Below are positions 1-11,343 of a DNA stretch of 64,000 nucleotides, piece by piece; position 1 is the first letter of the stretch, and each line of letters opens with the position of its first letter. Source of the stretch: Parus major (taxonomy: Eukaryota; Chordata; Aves; Passeriformes; Paridae); assembly GCF_001522545.3 (NCBI RefSeq), contig NC_031782.1:15641183-15705182 (forward strand), given 5' to 3'. The translations under genes were made by a program, and so were the position numbers. Under the pieces are notes generated by a model that was given only the letters and a program-made list of their open reading frames with translations, was not told the DNA's origin and made no database searches.

Positions 1-2576
1 ACTGAGAGGACTCTCCTGGCCATCCCTGCTGCAGCCACAGCAGCTGGGTGACAGCCGACAAAGACAGCAGGAGCAAGGAGCAGAACCACGTGGGAAAGGA
101 GCAGGTGAGCTGGGGGAATCCTCCTTGGAGACAGAGACATTTTTGGAGAAGAAACCCACAGTGAGAAAGTGTCTCCAGTGGAAGTTCACAAGAAGCTTCA
201 GGACCAGGAGATGGACCCCAAACACCCCCTCTTCATAAATTCTCCAAACACCTTTGGTGCTTTGGGCACTGCCTCATCCTAGGACAGGCGCTGGACAGGC
301 ACCTTCTGAGGCCATCGGACATCAGATGTCCCTGATCCACAAGGATCAAACCCAAAATCCGCCTGGGAAGATGCTGGGCTGGAGCCATCCCAGCTGGGGG
401 TCTGCTCCAGAGAAGTGGACAGGACTGAGGAGGGGACAGAGAGGGAAAACTTTGGCTCCAGAAAAGACAAGAAATGGCCCTGGGTGGCTTTGAGGCTTGG
501 AGCACAAGGAGAATTGCTGTTGAATTAGCACAACAGAGCCTTGGCAGGGTGACTCATCTGGCTGGATTCCCAGGCTGCTCTGCAGATGCTTCAGGAAGGA
601 CTGGACAGGGAACGGTGTGGCTGGAGGACTCTGTGAGTCACAGGCAGCCTTGAGTACCAGGGTTGAGTGGGAGGCAGACCCACGGAATGGGTCAGGGCAA
701 GAGGAAAACTGGAAAAAATCCGTGACAGCTCCTTCCTGAGCTGTCACTGGAACTGAAGAGATGGAGAGCACTGAGCATCTGGCAGGGACAGGCAAAGCCC
801 ACAGTGCCTGCTGAGTCTGACCCAGTCCCCTGAGCTCTGTGGGGTGACACGGACACAGCTGTGCCACCTCCCTGTCCTGCTGAGACCCATGGCTGGAGCA
901 GGGCACCGGCATCTCAGCAGGCTGAGCATCACCAGGTGGATGCAGGTGCTCAGACTCAGAGCAGGTGAATCCCACCCGATGCTCCTGCTGCACCCTCAGA
1001 GACCCAGCTCCAAGTTTGCAGGGAGGTTTGCATTCCTCATCCTCTTTCTTTTTTTTTTTTTTTCTTTTCTTTTGATTTTTCCTCAGGTGAGGTGGCTCTG
1101 CCCACTCCTGACACTGACACTGCACACACCCCAGGCCAGGGAGCAGCGTGGGCCAGACAAAGCTCCCCCAGAACAGGGCAAGAGGAGTTCCCACAGGTGG
1201 GAAGAGGGGCAGGAGAGCCTCTCTGAGGTTTGGGACTGGGAAATATTTCCCAAGTGGATTGGTGGGCTGCAGGGGACACCTGTCATTCCCAGTGACACAA
1301 GGATGAGGACTGGCTGAGCTGGACAAACACCAGTGCTGCAGGGGAGGACCAGGAGGTCCCACAGAGGCAGCAGAGCTGGGGGCAGGGCTGGCCAGCAGCC
1401 CCTCAGCAGCTGAGCAGGACCCACAGCTCTGCTCCAGGGAATCTGCTGGGACCAGCAGGGCTGGGTGTGGGAGGAAAGCGCTGGAGCAGCTGGATGATGG
1501 AGCCTGTGAGCACAGTACAAGAGGTTCTCAAAGGCTTTTCTGCCTCCTGTCCCTCTCTCCACGCCCCAGCCATGCTGGTGCTTGGGCTGGGAGAGAAAAC
1601 CTGTGAGCTGCTGCCCCTGACACAGCTGATGGTCACATCCCGCCTCTTCTCAGCCAGGCCAGCTGCAAAATCCCACAGCTGCAAGCTCCTGGCCAATTCC
1701 CTTGGGGTCCCAACTCCCTGGAAGCCACTGGATGCAGACAGGTCAGTGCCCAGCTCCTCTCTGACCCAATCCAGAGGCTCCACAGGAGATTTCAGTACTT
1801 CTGTTTACAAAACTCCAGTTGCCAGGTATTTGAGTTCCCTGTCCCTGGCTGTGACCTGTGCCCCTGGACCAGGAGCCACCGCAGTGCCTCCCACCCAGAG
1901 CACGAGAGGGACTGGACCCACACTGGGGCAGAAAGGCTGGGCCAGAAAGGCTGGGCATGCACTGGCCAGCAAGGCCACAGAGCTGCAGCTCACCTCCTCC
2001 TCTCTGAGCAACACAGGAAAAGGAGCCCTCCCCATGCGAAATGGGAAGAGCAGCTTTCCTTCCTCTTTCTGAGATGCTATCAGGAGTTATGGAAAGTACA
2101 TTTCAAAAGCGTTTTAAAGGTGCCCCTCACAATTTCACTGTCCACCACCACAGAGTGAGCAGCAGATGCTGATCTGATGCTGCTGGAGCCTTCAGGGATT
2201 GCACAACCCCTCATCTGGAGCTTGGAGTCATCTAATTTCTGAGTAATCCACATCCCCCACGGTGTTTCCCCATTCCCAGAGGCCAAATCCAGGTTCCTCT
2301 GGGTGTGCAGGTGCCCAGTGCCACCGGTGCTGCCCCAGCTGTGCACTCAGAGATCTCTTGCCAAGCACTGTCCCTGCAAAGGCCACCCACCAGCACAGCT
2401 CCTCCTCATCTCCAAACCTGCCAGCTCTTCCAGGGACTGCTGACACCCTCCCAGACACCCCTGATCAGCTCTGCCATGGGGACAAAGTCGCCATCCCCCC
2501 TCAGGCTGTCCCCAGAGGTGTGCCCTGGCCCCTGGCCCCAGCGCAGCCCCTGTGGCCCGCAGGAGCTGATCCCCAC
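1..2576 (-). other. ARAP3-like intron, left part
   Basis: No exon could be recognised. The first PH domain of the ARAP family should follow the exons to the right, but nothing resembling it appears in either strand, so it probably lies beyond the left edge. A T-rich tract occurs around 1047-1078. The open frames here are GC-rich chance frames without family resemblance. Confidence 0.5.
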
Positions 2577-2623
2577 CTGCAGCCTTCTCGCTCCAGCTCC
2601 AGCTCGGACACGGCCTCGTAGCT
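2577..2623 (-). CDS. ARAP3: ARAP3-like, tentative coding exon 5
   Basis: A 47-bp segment with an AG acceptor (2624-2625) and a GT donor (2575-2576) reads SYEAVSELELEREGC in the phase left by the exon at 3071-3144 (phase 0). It would occupy residues 398-412. Human ARAP3 has a loosely similar GYASLEL stretch before its first PH domain, though the order relative to the SPY motif differs. The splice sites and phase are seen; the assignment is inferred. It could be a chance open segment. Confidence 0.5.
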
Positions 2624-2762
2624 CTGCTCAGAGGAGATGCCAACACCCTGGGAAGAGAGAATGGTCACATCTGCTGTCCCCTGTGCCCTGTCCTGTCCCT
2701 GACCCCCTCAGCCTGCCTGGCCTACAGTGCAGACGCTCAGCCTGTGACCCTCAACCCAAAAC

Positions 2763-2965
2763 AGAATCATAAAATCTCCTGAGCTCAAGGGACACACCCA
2801 GTCCAACTCCAGGCTCTGCCCAGACACCCCAACAACCCCACCCTGTCCATCCCTGGCAGCGCTGTCCAAGCACTCCTGGAGCTCTGGCATCCTCGGGGCC
2901 GTGCCCATTCCCTGGGGAGCCTGGGCAGTGCCAGCACCTCTGGGGGAAGGAACTTCCCCAGGCAC
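2763..2965 (-). repeat. CR1 LINE 3' fragment
   Basis: On the plus strand it starts with the reverse complement of the CR1 tail (agaatcataaaatctcctgag). It runs through the 'agtccaactcc ... ccctggggagcctg' stretch typical of avian CR1. It lies in the intron between ARAP3-like exons 4 and 5. A second copy of the same subfamily is at 45325-45530. Confidence 0.8.
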
Positions 2966-3070
2966 TGCGGGCCCCGTGGCCTCACCAGCTGCAGCTCCCG
3001 ACCTTGCAGCAGCTGGTGGGATGCAGAGTGACAGCAGGGGACAGCCACCACCCCCACAGTGTCCCCTCAC

Positions 3071-3144
3071 CTTTGTCTCCCGGGCTGGGGCCACATGGCC
3101 AAAGATGGTCTCGCTGTAGGGGCTGACGGGCGGATCATTCACCT
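3071..3144 (-). CDS. ARAP3: ARAP3-like coding exon 4
   Basis: The exon encodes the end of a split Glu codon and then VNDPPVSPYSETIFGHVAP through ARETK (residues about 373-397). The acceptor is cccacag and the donor is gtgagg. The 74-bp length is compatible with the phase left by the 59-bp exon upstream. The SPY-containing acidic linker resembles the ISPYASFSF region that precedes PH1 in human ARAP3 (family knowledge). It is part of the unstructured linker between the SAM and PH domains. Confidence 0.75.
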
Positions 3145-3441
3145 CTGTGGGCAGAGACGGGGCAGGGAAAGGCATCAGTGGTGCCTGCGGGGAGGGAGAG
3201 ACCAGCCAGGACTCCCAGTCCTTGCGAGGGACCCCCCGAGCCCACCACAGTGCACCCCAGCACCCAGGGCACCTGCCTGGTGACACACGTGGGGTTGGGG
3301 TGTGCCTGGAACAGGCCACCCCGGTCCCCGAGCGGGGCAGGAGCAGGGGCAGGGCCGGAGGGCGGGCAGGGGCTGTGGGTGACCCCCTGTCCCCGTTCCT
3401 CGGGGACACCGTGGGTCGCTGCTGTGCCCCGGGGCTCTCAC

Positions 3442-3500
3442 CTGGCTTGATGCTGGGTCTCTGTGGGATGGGGGGCAGGGCCCCGCTGGGCCAGCCGGGA
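3442..3500 (-). CDS. ARAP3: ARAP3-like coding exon 3
   Basis: A 59-bp exon with acceptor tccctgcag and donor gtgaga. It completes an Asp codon begun by the SAM exon, reads PGWPSGALPPIPQRPSIKP, and leaves one base that joins the next exon as Glu. The proline-rich content (PPIPQRP) suits an SH3-binding linker, common in ARAP proteins. Both phase junctions fit, which supports the model. Confidence 0.78.
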
Positions 3501-4075
3501 CTGCAGGGAAACAGGGCAGGGTTACTGCGGCTGGACTGGCAGTCCGTGGTGTCCAGTCTGGCTGGACAGGAACGCTGGACGCTGCTCCCGAGCCCAGCTT
3601 TGTCCCCTGGAGTGTGCAGCACCCCCTCCCTGCTCCCAGCGCCCTCCTTGCTCCCTTCTCTTCCCAATCCTGGCAATGCTGGGCTGTGTTTTCTGGCACT
3701 GTGGGACATTTCCCACCCCAGCATCTCCCACCTGGTCCCCAGCCCCAGAACTGTCACACAGCCACTCCCTCACCATGCTGGGGACCCCCAGCCCTGCTGC
3801 CACAGGGGCAGACAAAGGACAGCAGCCTCTCCCTGCATCCCAAAGGAGCCATCGGGGGGCCCAGGGCCATGCTGTCATCTCGGAGGGATCCCAGCTGCCG
3901 TACCCAGAGCTCGGGGAAGGCACAGGGAGGGTGGGAAAAGGGGTTTGTCAGCACCTGGAGGCAGGCAGGGCCAGGCTGTGGGGAGAGTCTGGGGGATGTA
4001 AGGCTGCCTGGATCCTCATCTCTGCCTGCTCTGCCCCCGCTCCCCTCCCAGGGCTGAGGGAAAGCATCGGCTTAC

Positions 4076-5133
4076 TCAGACTTGTCCTCCGGCTGGGTCT
4101 GCTCCTGCGGGGACAGAGCCGGGGGCTGAGGGACACCCTCACCCCGGGGACCATCCTCTCCTCCCGGCTCCTCCGCGGCTGCCGACGGCCGCTCCAGTCC
4201 CTCGTAGATGATGTTGGACACCATCTCCAGGCGGCCCTGCCCCGAGCCCGCCTGCGAGGCTGTCCTGGGGCACGGAGAGGGGTCTCTCCTGGCTGGGGCG
4301 GGCAGGGGAGGGCTGGGTGCGGGGGGACCCTCCAGGGCACTGCCGGGGCTGGGCTCAGCTGCCGGGCCCCTGGGTCTGTGCCGCGGGGGGACGCACGGGA
4401 CGGGCGGTGCGGATTTCTGCCGTGTCTCCGGGGTTTGTCCGTGACTCGGGGGTGGCCGCGGCTCCTCCCGAGCGCTGTCCCGCCCTCTCAGCCGGGACGC
4501 TATCACTCCCATGACCACGGCTGCCCCTGGATCAGCTCCGGGCTCCGGGCTCACCAAATCCGTGGAGCTCTCCCCTGGCACAAACCCCTCTAGTACCACA
4601 AAAGCTGCTGGTGCCCTCTCGCTGCCCGGGCCGTGTGCGGGCACCGTGGAGCGTGCCGGGGGCACGGGCACCAATCCCTGCTCTGGCTTTGAGCGAGGGA
4701 ACACCGTCCTCGGCTTGGGAACCGGCTTCAGGGCGGGAGGAGCAGGGTCCTTCTCTCCAGGCGGTGTCTGGCTGGGCACGGTGACACGCGGCTGCGTCCC
4801 AAAGGCGTCACCAGTCCCTCCCGGCTCTGCTCTCATGGCATCCTTGCCCTCCTGGGGGGCATCCGGGAGCTCCGTGCCTCGGGAATGTGTGTCTCCTGCT
4901 GCACGTCTGGCCCGGGATTGACTCAGTATCCGCGTCTGCTGCGCCAGGGTGAGGATCCTCTTGCGGTGCCCGGTGGCGGTGATGCCGATCTGCTGCAGGT
5001 GGTGGCTGTCCAGCGAGGTGGCATCTCTGGCCACATGGTATCCGTGCTGCTTGAAGACATCCCGGTACCGCTCCAAGTGGATGGTGGCCAGCCAGTCTGC
5101 GATATCCGAGTCAGGGCCGCACGGGGAGCTCAT
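4076..5133 (-). CDS. ARAP3: ARAP3-like N-terminal exon with SAM domain
   Basis: This is the first coding exon (352 codons plus 2 nt) of an ARAP-family protein. The family are PI(3,4,5)P3-activated dual GAPs for Arf6 and Rho with SAM, five PH, ArfGAP, RhoGAP and RA domains, acting at the plasma membrane and on the cytoskeleton. Only the N-terminus lies in the window. Residues about 9-66 form a SAM domain (DIADWLATIHLERY ... QQIGITATGHRKRIL). A basic proline motif, KPVPKPRTVF, lies at 136-145, and SNIIYEGLE ends at about 314. As I recall the family, GI-ATGHRKRIL and KPVPKPRTVF are ARAP3 features; ARAP1 has PGHRRRIL instead. The ARAP3 SAM domain is known to bind SHIP2. The donor is gtaagc at 4071-4075. 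Between SAM and donor the sequence is disordered and Pro/Arg/Glu-rich. The start is the first in-frame ATG after a strong acceptor. ARAP1 is the alternative but less likely. Confidence 0.88.
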
Positions 5134-5173
5134 GGCCCTGGGGTGCCCCTGTGACGGATGCTCAGCCCATCAT
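5134..5173 (-). other. ARAP3: 5' UTR of ARAP3-like exon 2 with tiny uORF
   Basis: A good pyrimidine-rich acceptor (ctctcccctccttgcacag) ends at 5174-5175, so the SAM exon has about 40 nt of 5' UTR and a non-coding first exon must lie upstream. The UTR begins with ATGATGGGCTGA, a three-codon upstream ORF that is out of frame with the main start. Confidence 0.6.
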
Positions 5174-5299
5174 CTGTGCAAGGAGGGGAGAGAGGGGCTG
5201 AGGAGGCGGCAGGAAGGGAAAGGGGGTGGGTTCAGCTGCCGTGAAGGGCGCGGATCCAGCGGGTGGGAGCGCGGGATGCTGCCAGAGGTCCCCACGCCT

Positions 5300-5980
5300 C
5301 GCTGCTGTCCCCGCAGCAGCTCACCTCCCAGCTCCAGGAGCCGGCATCCTGATGTTCCCCCGCCCCAGCCTCTCCACCACACTCCGGGGCTGCCGGAGCC
5401 GGATCCCTGTCCCGCTTTGTCGGTGGGGCCGTGACCCGAGCCCGGGCAGGAACTGAGCGTCCGGGGGCTGCCGGGGGAGCGGCCGGGGGAGCAGATGCCG
5501 AGAGCTGGGACCCGCCAGAGCCGCGCAGCCGCGGGGGTGTCCCGGGCAGATAACGGGGGGAGCAGCGGGGCCCCTCCCAGGGGATGAGCTCCTGTGCCGG
5601 CCAGCTCGGGGAGGGCTCTGCGGCCGGAAGGGCCAGACCATAATCTCTCTCTCTGACTGCTGGCGAGGGCATGGGAGAGGTCAGCATGACTCACGGGCAA
5701 ACAGAGGGGGGACAGCCTCCCTCCCACCCAGCCAGCCCCGGCCGGGCCGGACCCCCCACCGCCAGCACCCGCACATCCCCGCCGAGGCACGGCCGGGCTC
5801 GTGTGGCACCAGGGACGCTCAGCCCGAAGGGATTCGCCGGCACAGAGCCTGCTGAGGGCCTTTTTCCCATGAATCACGCCGCTCCGCACTAAACCATCTG
5901 TGCTGACTGTGCTGCCACTGGGTCTTTTTCCAGTTCCTCCATTTCCCTCTATTGTTCGGCGCAGGCTTCCTTCCTGCTGC
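5300..5980 (-). promoter_or_regulatory. candidate ARAP3-like promoter / first exon region
   Basis: A CpG-rich stretch just upstream of the second exon. Sites seen: an ETS core CCGGAAG (5624-5630), a perfect AP-1 site TGACTCA (5687-5693), a SOX core ATTGTT (5951-5956) and paired GGAA cores on the minus strand (5966-5975). ETS and SOX inputs would suit an endothelial gene, which mammalian ARAP3 is reported to be. The transcription start is not determinable from sequence alone. Confidence 0.45.
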
Positions 5981-8040
5981 CTGCACGATCCCACGCATCC
6001 CCTGCCCCCCTCCCGCGGGAGCCGCGTCCCGAGCCCGGCCGGGGAGAGCCGGGCTGAGCCCCCGCTGCCCAGCCCCGCTGCCCAGCCCCGCCTGCCCAGC
6101 CCGGGGTGCTCGGCACGGGGAAGTGCCCTGGGAGGCTGCGGCTGTCCCCGCCAGCACGTGGGGGACGCTGTCAGCGAGCAGGAGGCGACAGTCACGGCAG
6201 GGGCTGGGACGTGGGGAGCAGGACGGGGCTGATGTCAGGCTGCTGTAGGACCGGCAGAAAAGGCAGGGCAGGGATGTCCCACAGCGATTTGTGCGCCCCG
6301 GGGTTAAAGGGCTGTACCCGCTCCTGCCCAGCGGCCGAAATGGGGCAATTTCCCACTTTTTCATGCCTGTATCGCCCTGAGGGATCTGCGGCCGGCTCTG
6401 TCCTCTGCCTGCCCTGCCTGGGGCTTGTCCAGTGAGGAGATGGCTCCCGAGACCTCCCCGTTCCTGGGGCTCTGGGGCCGTGCCGAGCACCGTGTTGTGG
6501 TGTGGCATTTTGGGGCAGTGCAGCCGCGCCCACGGGCAGGTGGGCACCATCCCTGTGCCTACAAACCCAGGCACGGTGACACGGCCTGTCCCAGGCCCTT
6601 CCCCACTGTCCCCAAATCTGTCCCGTCCATCTCCTGGCGCCCTCGCGGTTGTCCCTCACCTCTGGCCGGGCCCTCCGGAGGAGCAGCACGGTGACAGTGG
6701 CGTGTGGGCTCCGGGGCCACCCCGCTCTGGGCTCCAGGGTGATGCCAAGGCAGTCCCGTGCAGGAACTGCTGCGGGCTCCGCGGCACCCAGCCTGCGCCT
6801 CCCACTGCCGGTCCCTCCTCCAGGCCAACCCTCTGGTCCCCATCCCTGTCCCACCCTCTGTCCTGTCCCTTCCCAGGAATGACGCTGTGCTGTGTCCTGT
6901 CCCTCAGCCGGGCTCTGCCTTCCTTTGGGCCAAAGTGGGGAAAACAGCCTCAAATATTCATGCTGATGAGGGGACTCGGGAGGGCACCGGGGCCGGGTGG
7001 GTGAAGGTTTGGGACCGTCCAAATCTTTGTGCTGTGGGGATGCCGGGAATGCAGCGCCTCATCCCACTTCTGGTGCCCCGCGGGCAGGGGGATGTGGAGT
7101 GAGCTGGGGGGCAGGATGCCGGCAGGGGCTGCGGTGGAAGAGGGACATCCAGAGGGATTCCCTCCTGCAAGGAGCCTGAGCTTTCACCGCATCTGCTTTT
7201 AACACAACACCTCTTGCAAAAGCCCCAGCAGGGCTGGCGGCTGGTGCAGCTCAGCTGTTTCCCAACCTTGAGGGTGTCAAAGGCCGATATCTCACTCCTC
7301 ATGCCATGGCTGATAACCTCTCCCTGCCCTGTGAGGGCCCAGAGCTGAGGACACCCTCGCTCCAACCCAGACAGGTCGTTCCCCACCGCTGCAGTGCCCC
7401 CAGGAGCCATTGTGAGGGTGGGGAAGGAGCAGGGCCCCCCTGTACAAACCCCTGCCCGCAGTTCAGTGGGGAGAGGCAGCTTCTCACCACAGGCAAAGCA
7501 GAAGCAGAATTCAGCACGAGGCTGGCAAGGCTTTTGCCTTCCTCCCCTTTCCCACTCCAGCAGGGAGTGACACATCCCCCGGGCTGGGCACGGCACAGGT
7601 GACCCCATGGAACCCCTTCTGGGTGGGGTGTGGAGATGCTCAGGGTGCTCGGGGACCCTCAGGGTGTGCAGGGGCTGCGGGGCACACCGTGCCATCCCTC
7701 TGCCTCTTAGAGGAAGCTGTTTGTCCCTGCTGTTCTTGGGAAGGCTGCTGAGGTCTGTGGTGTGAATGGGAGGGACAGAGCACAGCTGATCTGTCACTAT
7801 CTCTGTCCTGCTGTGCTGCAGGTGTTGCAGCAGTGAAGCACAGTCTGGCACCCTGCAGCATCTCCACAAACAGAATCCAGGGCAAAGTCAGGCTGGGAGG
7901 ATCCACAGTGGCTCCTCTGGTCCAAAATCCCTGCTCAGACAGAGCTCAGAGGACACTGCACAGCTTCTCTGCACGATTTGCTCAGGACTGGGCACTGCCC
8001 AGGGCAGCAGCTCTGCCTCTCCCTGCTCTGACCCTCCCTG
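5981..8040. other. intergenic, no gene seen
   Basis: GC-rich DNA between the two genes. A short AT-balanced patch at 6285-6375 (around gggttaaagggctg and gcaatttcccactttttcatg) may be regulatory. Otherwise no exon or recognised repeat. Confidence 0.5.
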
Positions 8041-8140
8041 CACCCAGGGACACTCAGGGACACTCAGGGACAGCCAGGGACAGCCAGGAACACCCAGGAA
8101 CACCCAGGAACACCCAGGAACACTCAGGGACACCCAGGGC
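8041..8140. repeat. 10-bp minisatellite
   Basis: About ten tandem copies of ggacactcag and variants (ggacagccag, gaacacccag). It abuts a CR1 fragment on its right. Confidence 0.9.
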
Positions 8141-8455
8141 TGAGGGCCCCTCTCAGCTGGGGCTCCTCTCCAGGCTGAGCAGCCCCAGCTCCCTCAGCCT
8201 CTCCTGGGCACGGAGATGCTCCAGGCCCTTCCTGAGCTCCAGCAGCTCCTGTCCCTGCTGTGCTGAGCATCCAGAGCTGGACACAGCACTCCAGAGGTGT
8301 CCCCAGGGCTGGGCACAGGAGCAGGATCTCTCCCTGATGTGCTGGCAGTACTTTTGAGACCCCTCAGATCTTGCTGCTGGGAGCAGTGCTCCTCCCTGCT
8401 GCCAGGAGGGCAGGGCTGGGCTGCAGGGGAGGGAAATGTCCCTGGCACATCCTCA
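8141..8455 (-). repeat. CR1 LINE internal fragment
   Basis: Contains the reverse complement of the CR1 segment with 'aggctgagcagccccagctccctcagcctctcctgg' and 'gctccaggcccttcctgagctcc', which lies upstream of the 3' tail in avian CR1. It is 5' truncated and diverged. Confidence 0.7.
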
Positions 8456-8851
8456 CGATGGCAAGTCACTGTCCTGATAGGGTTGGTGTGAGCAAGGACA
8501 GGGTCTAGCTCCCACACCCTGATGGCTGCTGCTGGGGCAGTTTGGTGCAGAAAACCTTCTCCACTGCTCCCTTCTCCCTCCACAGTCACCTAATTCCCAG
8601 GTTTGGGGCTGTGTTCCCATGGCAGGAGGAGTCCCCTGCTCAAGCACCTCTGCTGAGCCCCAGCACCTGATTCCCAAGGGGGAGCTCTCCTTCCCAGAAC
8701 CCATCCAGGACCATCCATGGGCCCACCCCGGAGCAGGGCACAGTAGGGCACCAGGATGGAATGTTTCCCCAGGGCTTCCTATCAGCCCACGCTCTGCAGA
8801 GCAGGTTTCAAAGCCTCTGCTTGCTCCCGGTGTTTGCCAGCCTGCTGATGG

Positions 8852-8925
8852 GATTTATATTTATATTTATATTTATATTTATATTTATATTTATATTTAT
8901 ATTTATATTTATATTTATATTTTTT
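8852..8925. repeat. (TTTATA)n hexanucleotide microsatellite
   Basis: About 12 uninterrupted TTTATA units. It produces spurious Ile-Tyr and Ile-Phe repeat frames. Confidence 0.95.
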
Positions 8926-9140
8926 CAGCATCCTTGGGCAGAGGCACAGAGCCCTGTCCTGCCATGGTTACACAGCTCCCTGCAGGAGGCAGATGGGAAG
9001 GATCAGAACCCCCCTGGGGCTGGATTGGGCTTTGAGATGATGCTGGCAGGGGTTGGAGGAAGCAAACATCAAAGTGAAGGTTGGATCCCTCCCTTTTTTG
9101 AGCAGTACCCAGGATGACATTGTCCCTCAGGATCCCTGTG

Positions 9141-9185
9141 TCCGTCCATCCATCCATCCATCCATCCATCCATCCATCCATCCAT
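9141..9185. repeat. (TCCA)n microsatellite
   Basis: About 11 perfect TCCA units, followed by pyrimidine-rich sequence. Confidence 0.95.
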
Positions 9186-9959
9186 CTTCCCACCCTTTCT
9201 CCCTCCTTTTCTTTCTCCTTCCCTCTCCTTCCATCCTTCCCCAGCCATCACCTTTTGCTTTTTGGGGCAGTTTTTGCTTTACCTGCAGCCCCACCCAGCA
9301 GGTTCATGCTGGGGGATGTGTGGGGTGACGGTGGGAGCAGGACAGGGTGAGGCACACTCAAGGCTCATCCCTAGAGAGGAAAATATGGCATTGGACATCT
9401 GGAAATGTGGGGTTGGGACTGAGCCTGGAGGGTCTGCAGGGCACAGCACAGAGCTCAGCCCCTGGGAGGAAGGAACTAGAGTCTTGGAAATCTGCTGGAC
9501 CTCTCCAGGCAAAAACCCTGCTCAAGGTTAGTCCATGAGGCTGCGGGGGGAGCTCCTCGCTGGAATCAGAGTCCTGGTTTGGGACAAAAACCTGCCCAAC
9601 ACCTACCCATGAGCTCAGGAGACGCAAATCACGGGATCCAGCGATGGAGTCACATCCTGCCCCAGCGGGGGCACGTTGGACACGGTGTGTGGCCAGGATG
9701 GGACCGTGCCACGCTCCCGCTGCCCCCGATCCATCAGGGGCGGCTGACATCACCGCCTCCGGGCTAATCTCCCGTCCAGCAGCAGCTTCCCGTTTCCTTT
9801 CCAATCTCTGCGCTCGGAGCCGGGCAGGAAAAGCGCCCAGCTGGGCTCTCGTACGAGGCCGCAGCCCCCGCGTGTCTGACCCTCACCCCACCGGGCTCTG
9901 GGCCACCAAAATCCCAGCGAGGGCCCCCGGGGGGCTCCGAGCCCCTCGCACCCTGCCCT

Positions 9960-10340
9960 GCGCCGTGCCTCGCTCGGGATGCCGGCGGCCGGTCCCTTTC
10001 CTGTTTGTGCCGCAGGAAAACCACATCGTTCCAAAAGGAATCACCGTGCTGGGGCTGCTGGCAGCCCACGGTGCCCCGCCAGTTTCGCCCTGGCTCGTAC
10101 GGGGGGCCAGGAGCTCTCCTGCAGCCCGCTGGATGCGGAGCAGTGACAGGGACACCCCCTGTGCCACCGCCATCCTGCCACATCCCGGCTGAGGTGTCAC
10201 CCAGCCCGGCACAGCTTTCCCTGGGGCTCTCGCTGCTCAGGCAGCAGCTCCTCACTCCCACTCAGGGCTGGCTAAAAATAACCCCCTGGCAGAGCTGCAG
10301 CCCGGATCCTGCGGAGAAACATCCAGGGAATGCCGAGGGA
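9960..10340. promoter_or_regulatory. candidate regulatory island with MEF2 site
   Basis: Contains a perfect MEF2 consensus CTAAAAATAA at 10272-10281. Upstream is a GGAA-rich patch (around tttcctgtttgtgccgcaggaaaacc, about 9997-10022) in otherwise GC-rich DNA. Function is inferred from motifs only. Confidence 0.35.
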
Positions 10341-11317
10341 TGAGGCTGCTCCCCGCACAGCTGAGGCTGGGTCTCTACCCCAGCACCCTGCGGGCTCGGC
10401 TGCCACTGGGCTCTGCCCCATCAGGGCAGCACCCGGGGGTGATTGTCCACCGTTCCCAGCTCTGCCAGAGTGCTTTTGGGGCAATTTGGGGCTGGGATGT
10501 GTCTTTTGACAGGTAAAATAATCCCTGTCTGCTGCCAGAGACGGGAGCAGAGTGGAGAAGGAGCAGCTGTCGCTGTGTGCGGCGAGGTGCGAGCTGCACA
10601 TCCCCTGTCCTTGTTTTCCACATTTTCCTTTCCGAGGTGGCTTCTGTGCAGCCAGCCCAGCTGCAAAGCCCGGGATCCGGCTGTCCTGACAGCCAGGACC
10701 TGCTGTCCCCTCCCCAGAACTCTGCACAGGTGTGTGATGTCCCCCGAGGCAGCGCAGGGGACATTTGTGACTTCACAGGGTGGCTAAAGGGGGACAGCAA
10801 ATATCCATTCCTGAGATACTGGGGTGGAGAAAAGCTCCAGGTGTGCTGGAAGCACACACAGGGCAGCTCTGGAGGGGGTGTCAGGGGGCCCAGGGGGGTG
10901 AAGCTGGGCCAGAGGGACCCCAAAAGCTGCAGTGACATCCCCATTTGCACTGACCCTGCACAGACCAGGCTCAAACCCAGCTGGGGACGGAACCCAGCTG
11001 CCTCCAGCAGCCTCGGAGGGTGGGGGCGAGGAGTGGGTGGAAAATCCCTCATTTGTCAGCGTATTCCCACGGCAGTGCCTGTCTAGACCAACTTCCCGTT
11101 GTCCGGTGGAAGCTGCCCCGTGCCCATGTGTGCTCACGTGGGGGTGCAGAGCCCAGCATCCTTCTGTCCTGTCCTGCTGTGGCCACTTCTGTCCCTGCTG
11201 AGGGTCAGCCCAGGGTGCTGGGGCTGCATGGACAGGCCCTCCTGTCCGACTCAGACCTGGCTGCCTCTGGGTGGGCTCCGTGCCAGCCCCCTCCCCATCC
11301 TGTGCCAGCTCAGTGAG
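10341..11317. other. intergenic, no gene seen
   Basis: GC-rich sequence immediately beyond the STARD10-like poly(A) site. No exon or repeat family recognised. Confidence 0.5.
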
Positions 11318-11343
11318 CTCTCACACACACCAACCCCTTTATT
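11318..11343 (-). terminator. poly(A) signal and GT-rich element of STARD10-like gene
   Basis: On the minus strand AATAAA lies at 11343-11338, followed by a GT-rich downstream element (ggttggtgtgtgtgagag). Together these form a canonical cleavage/polyadenylation site about 670 nt after the stop codon of the START gene. Confidence 0.75.

Larger units (their letters stand above)
8456..9959. other. intergenic with microsatellites
   Basis: No exon recognised. Holds the TTTATA and TCCA arrays listed separately. The rest is unremarkable GC-rich sequence. Confidence 0.5.

Noticed and set aside
346..1362. 338-codon minus-strand frame in the ARAP3-like intron
   Set aside because: It contains a poly-Lys run from the T tract and nothing like the expected PH domain.
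4072..5133. Assignment of the SAM exon to ARAP1, which would match human ARAP1-STARD10 synteny
   Set aside because: The SAM C-terminal helix and the KPVPKPRTVF motif fit ARAP3 rather than ARAP1. Kept as the alternative because no alignment could be run.
8619..9117. Ile-Tyr / Ile-Phe repeat ORFs resembling a membrane segment
   Set aside because: Direct translation of the TTTATA microsatellite.
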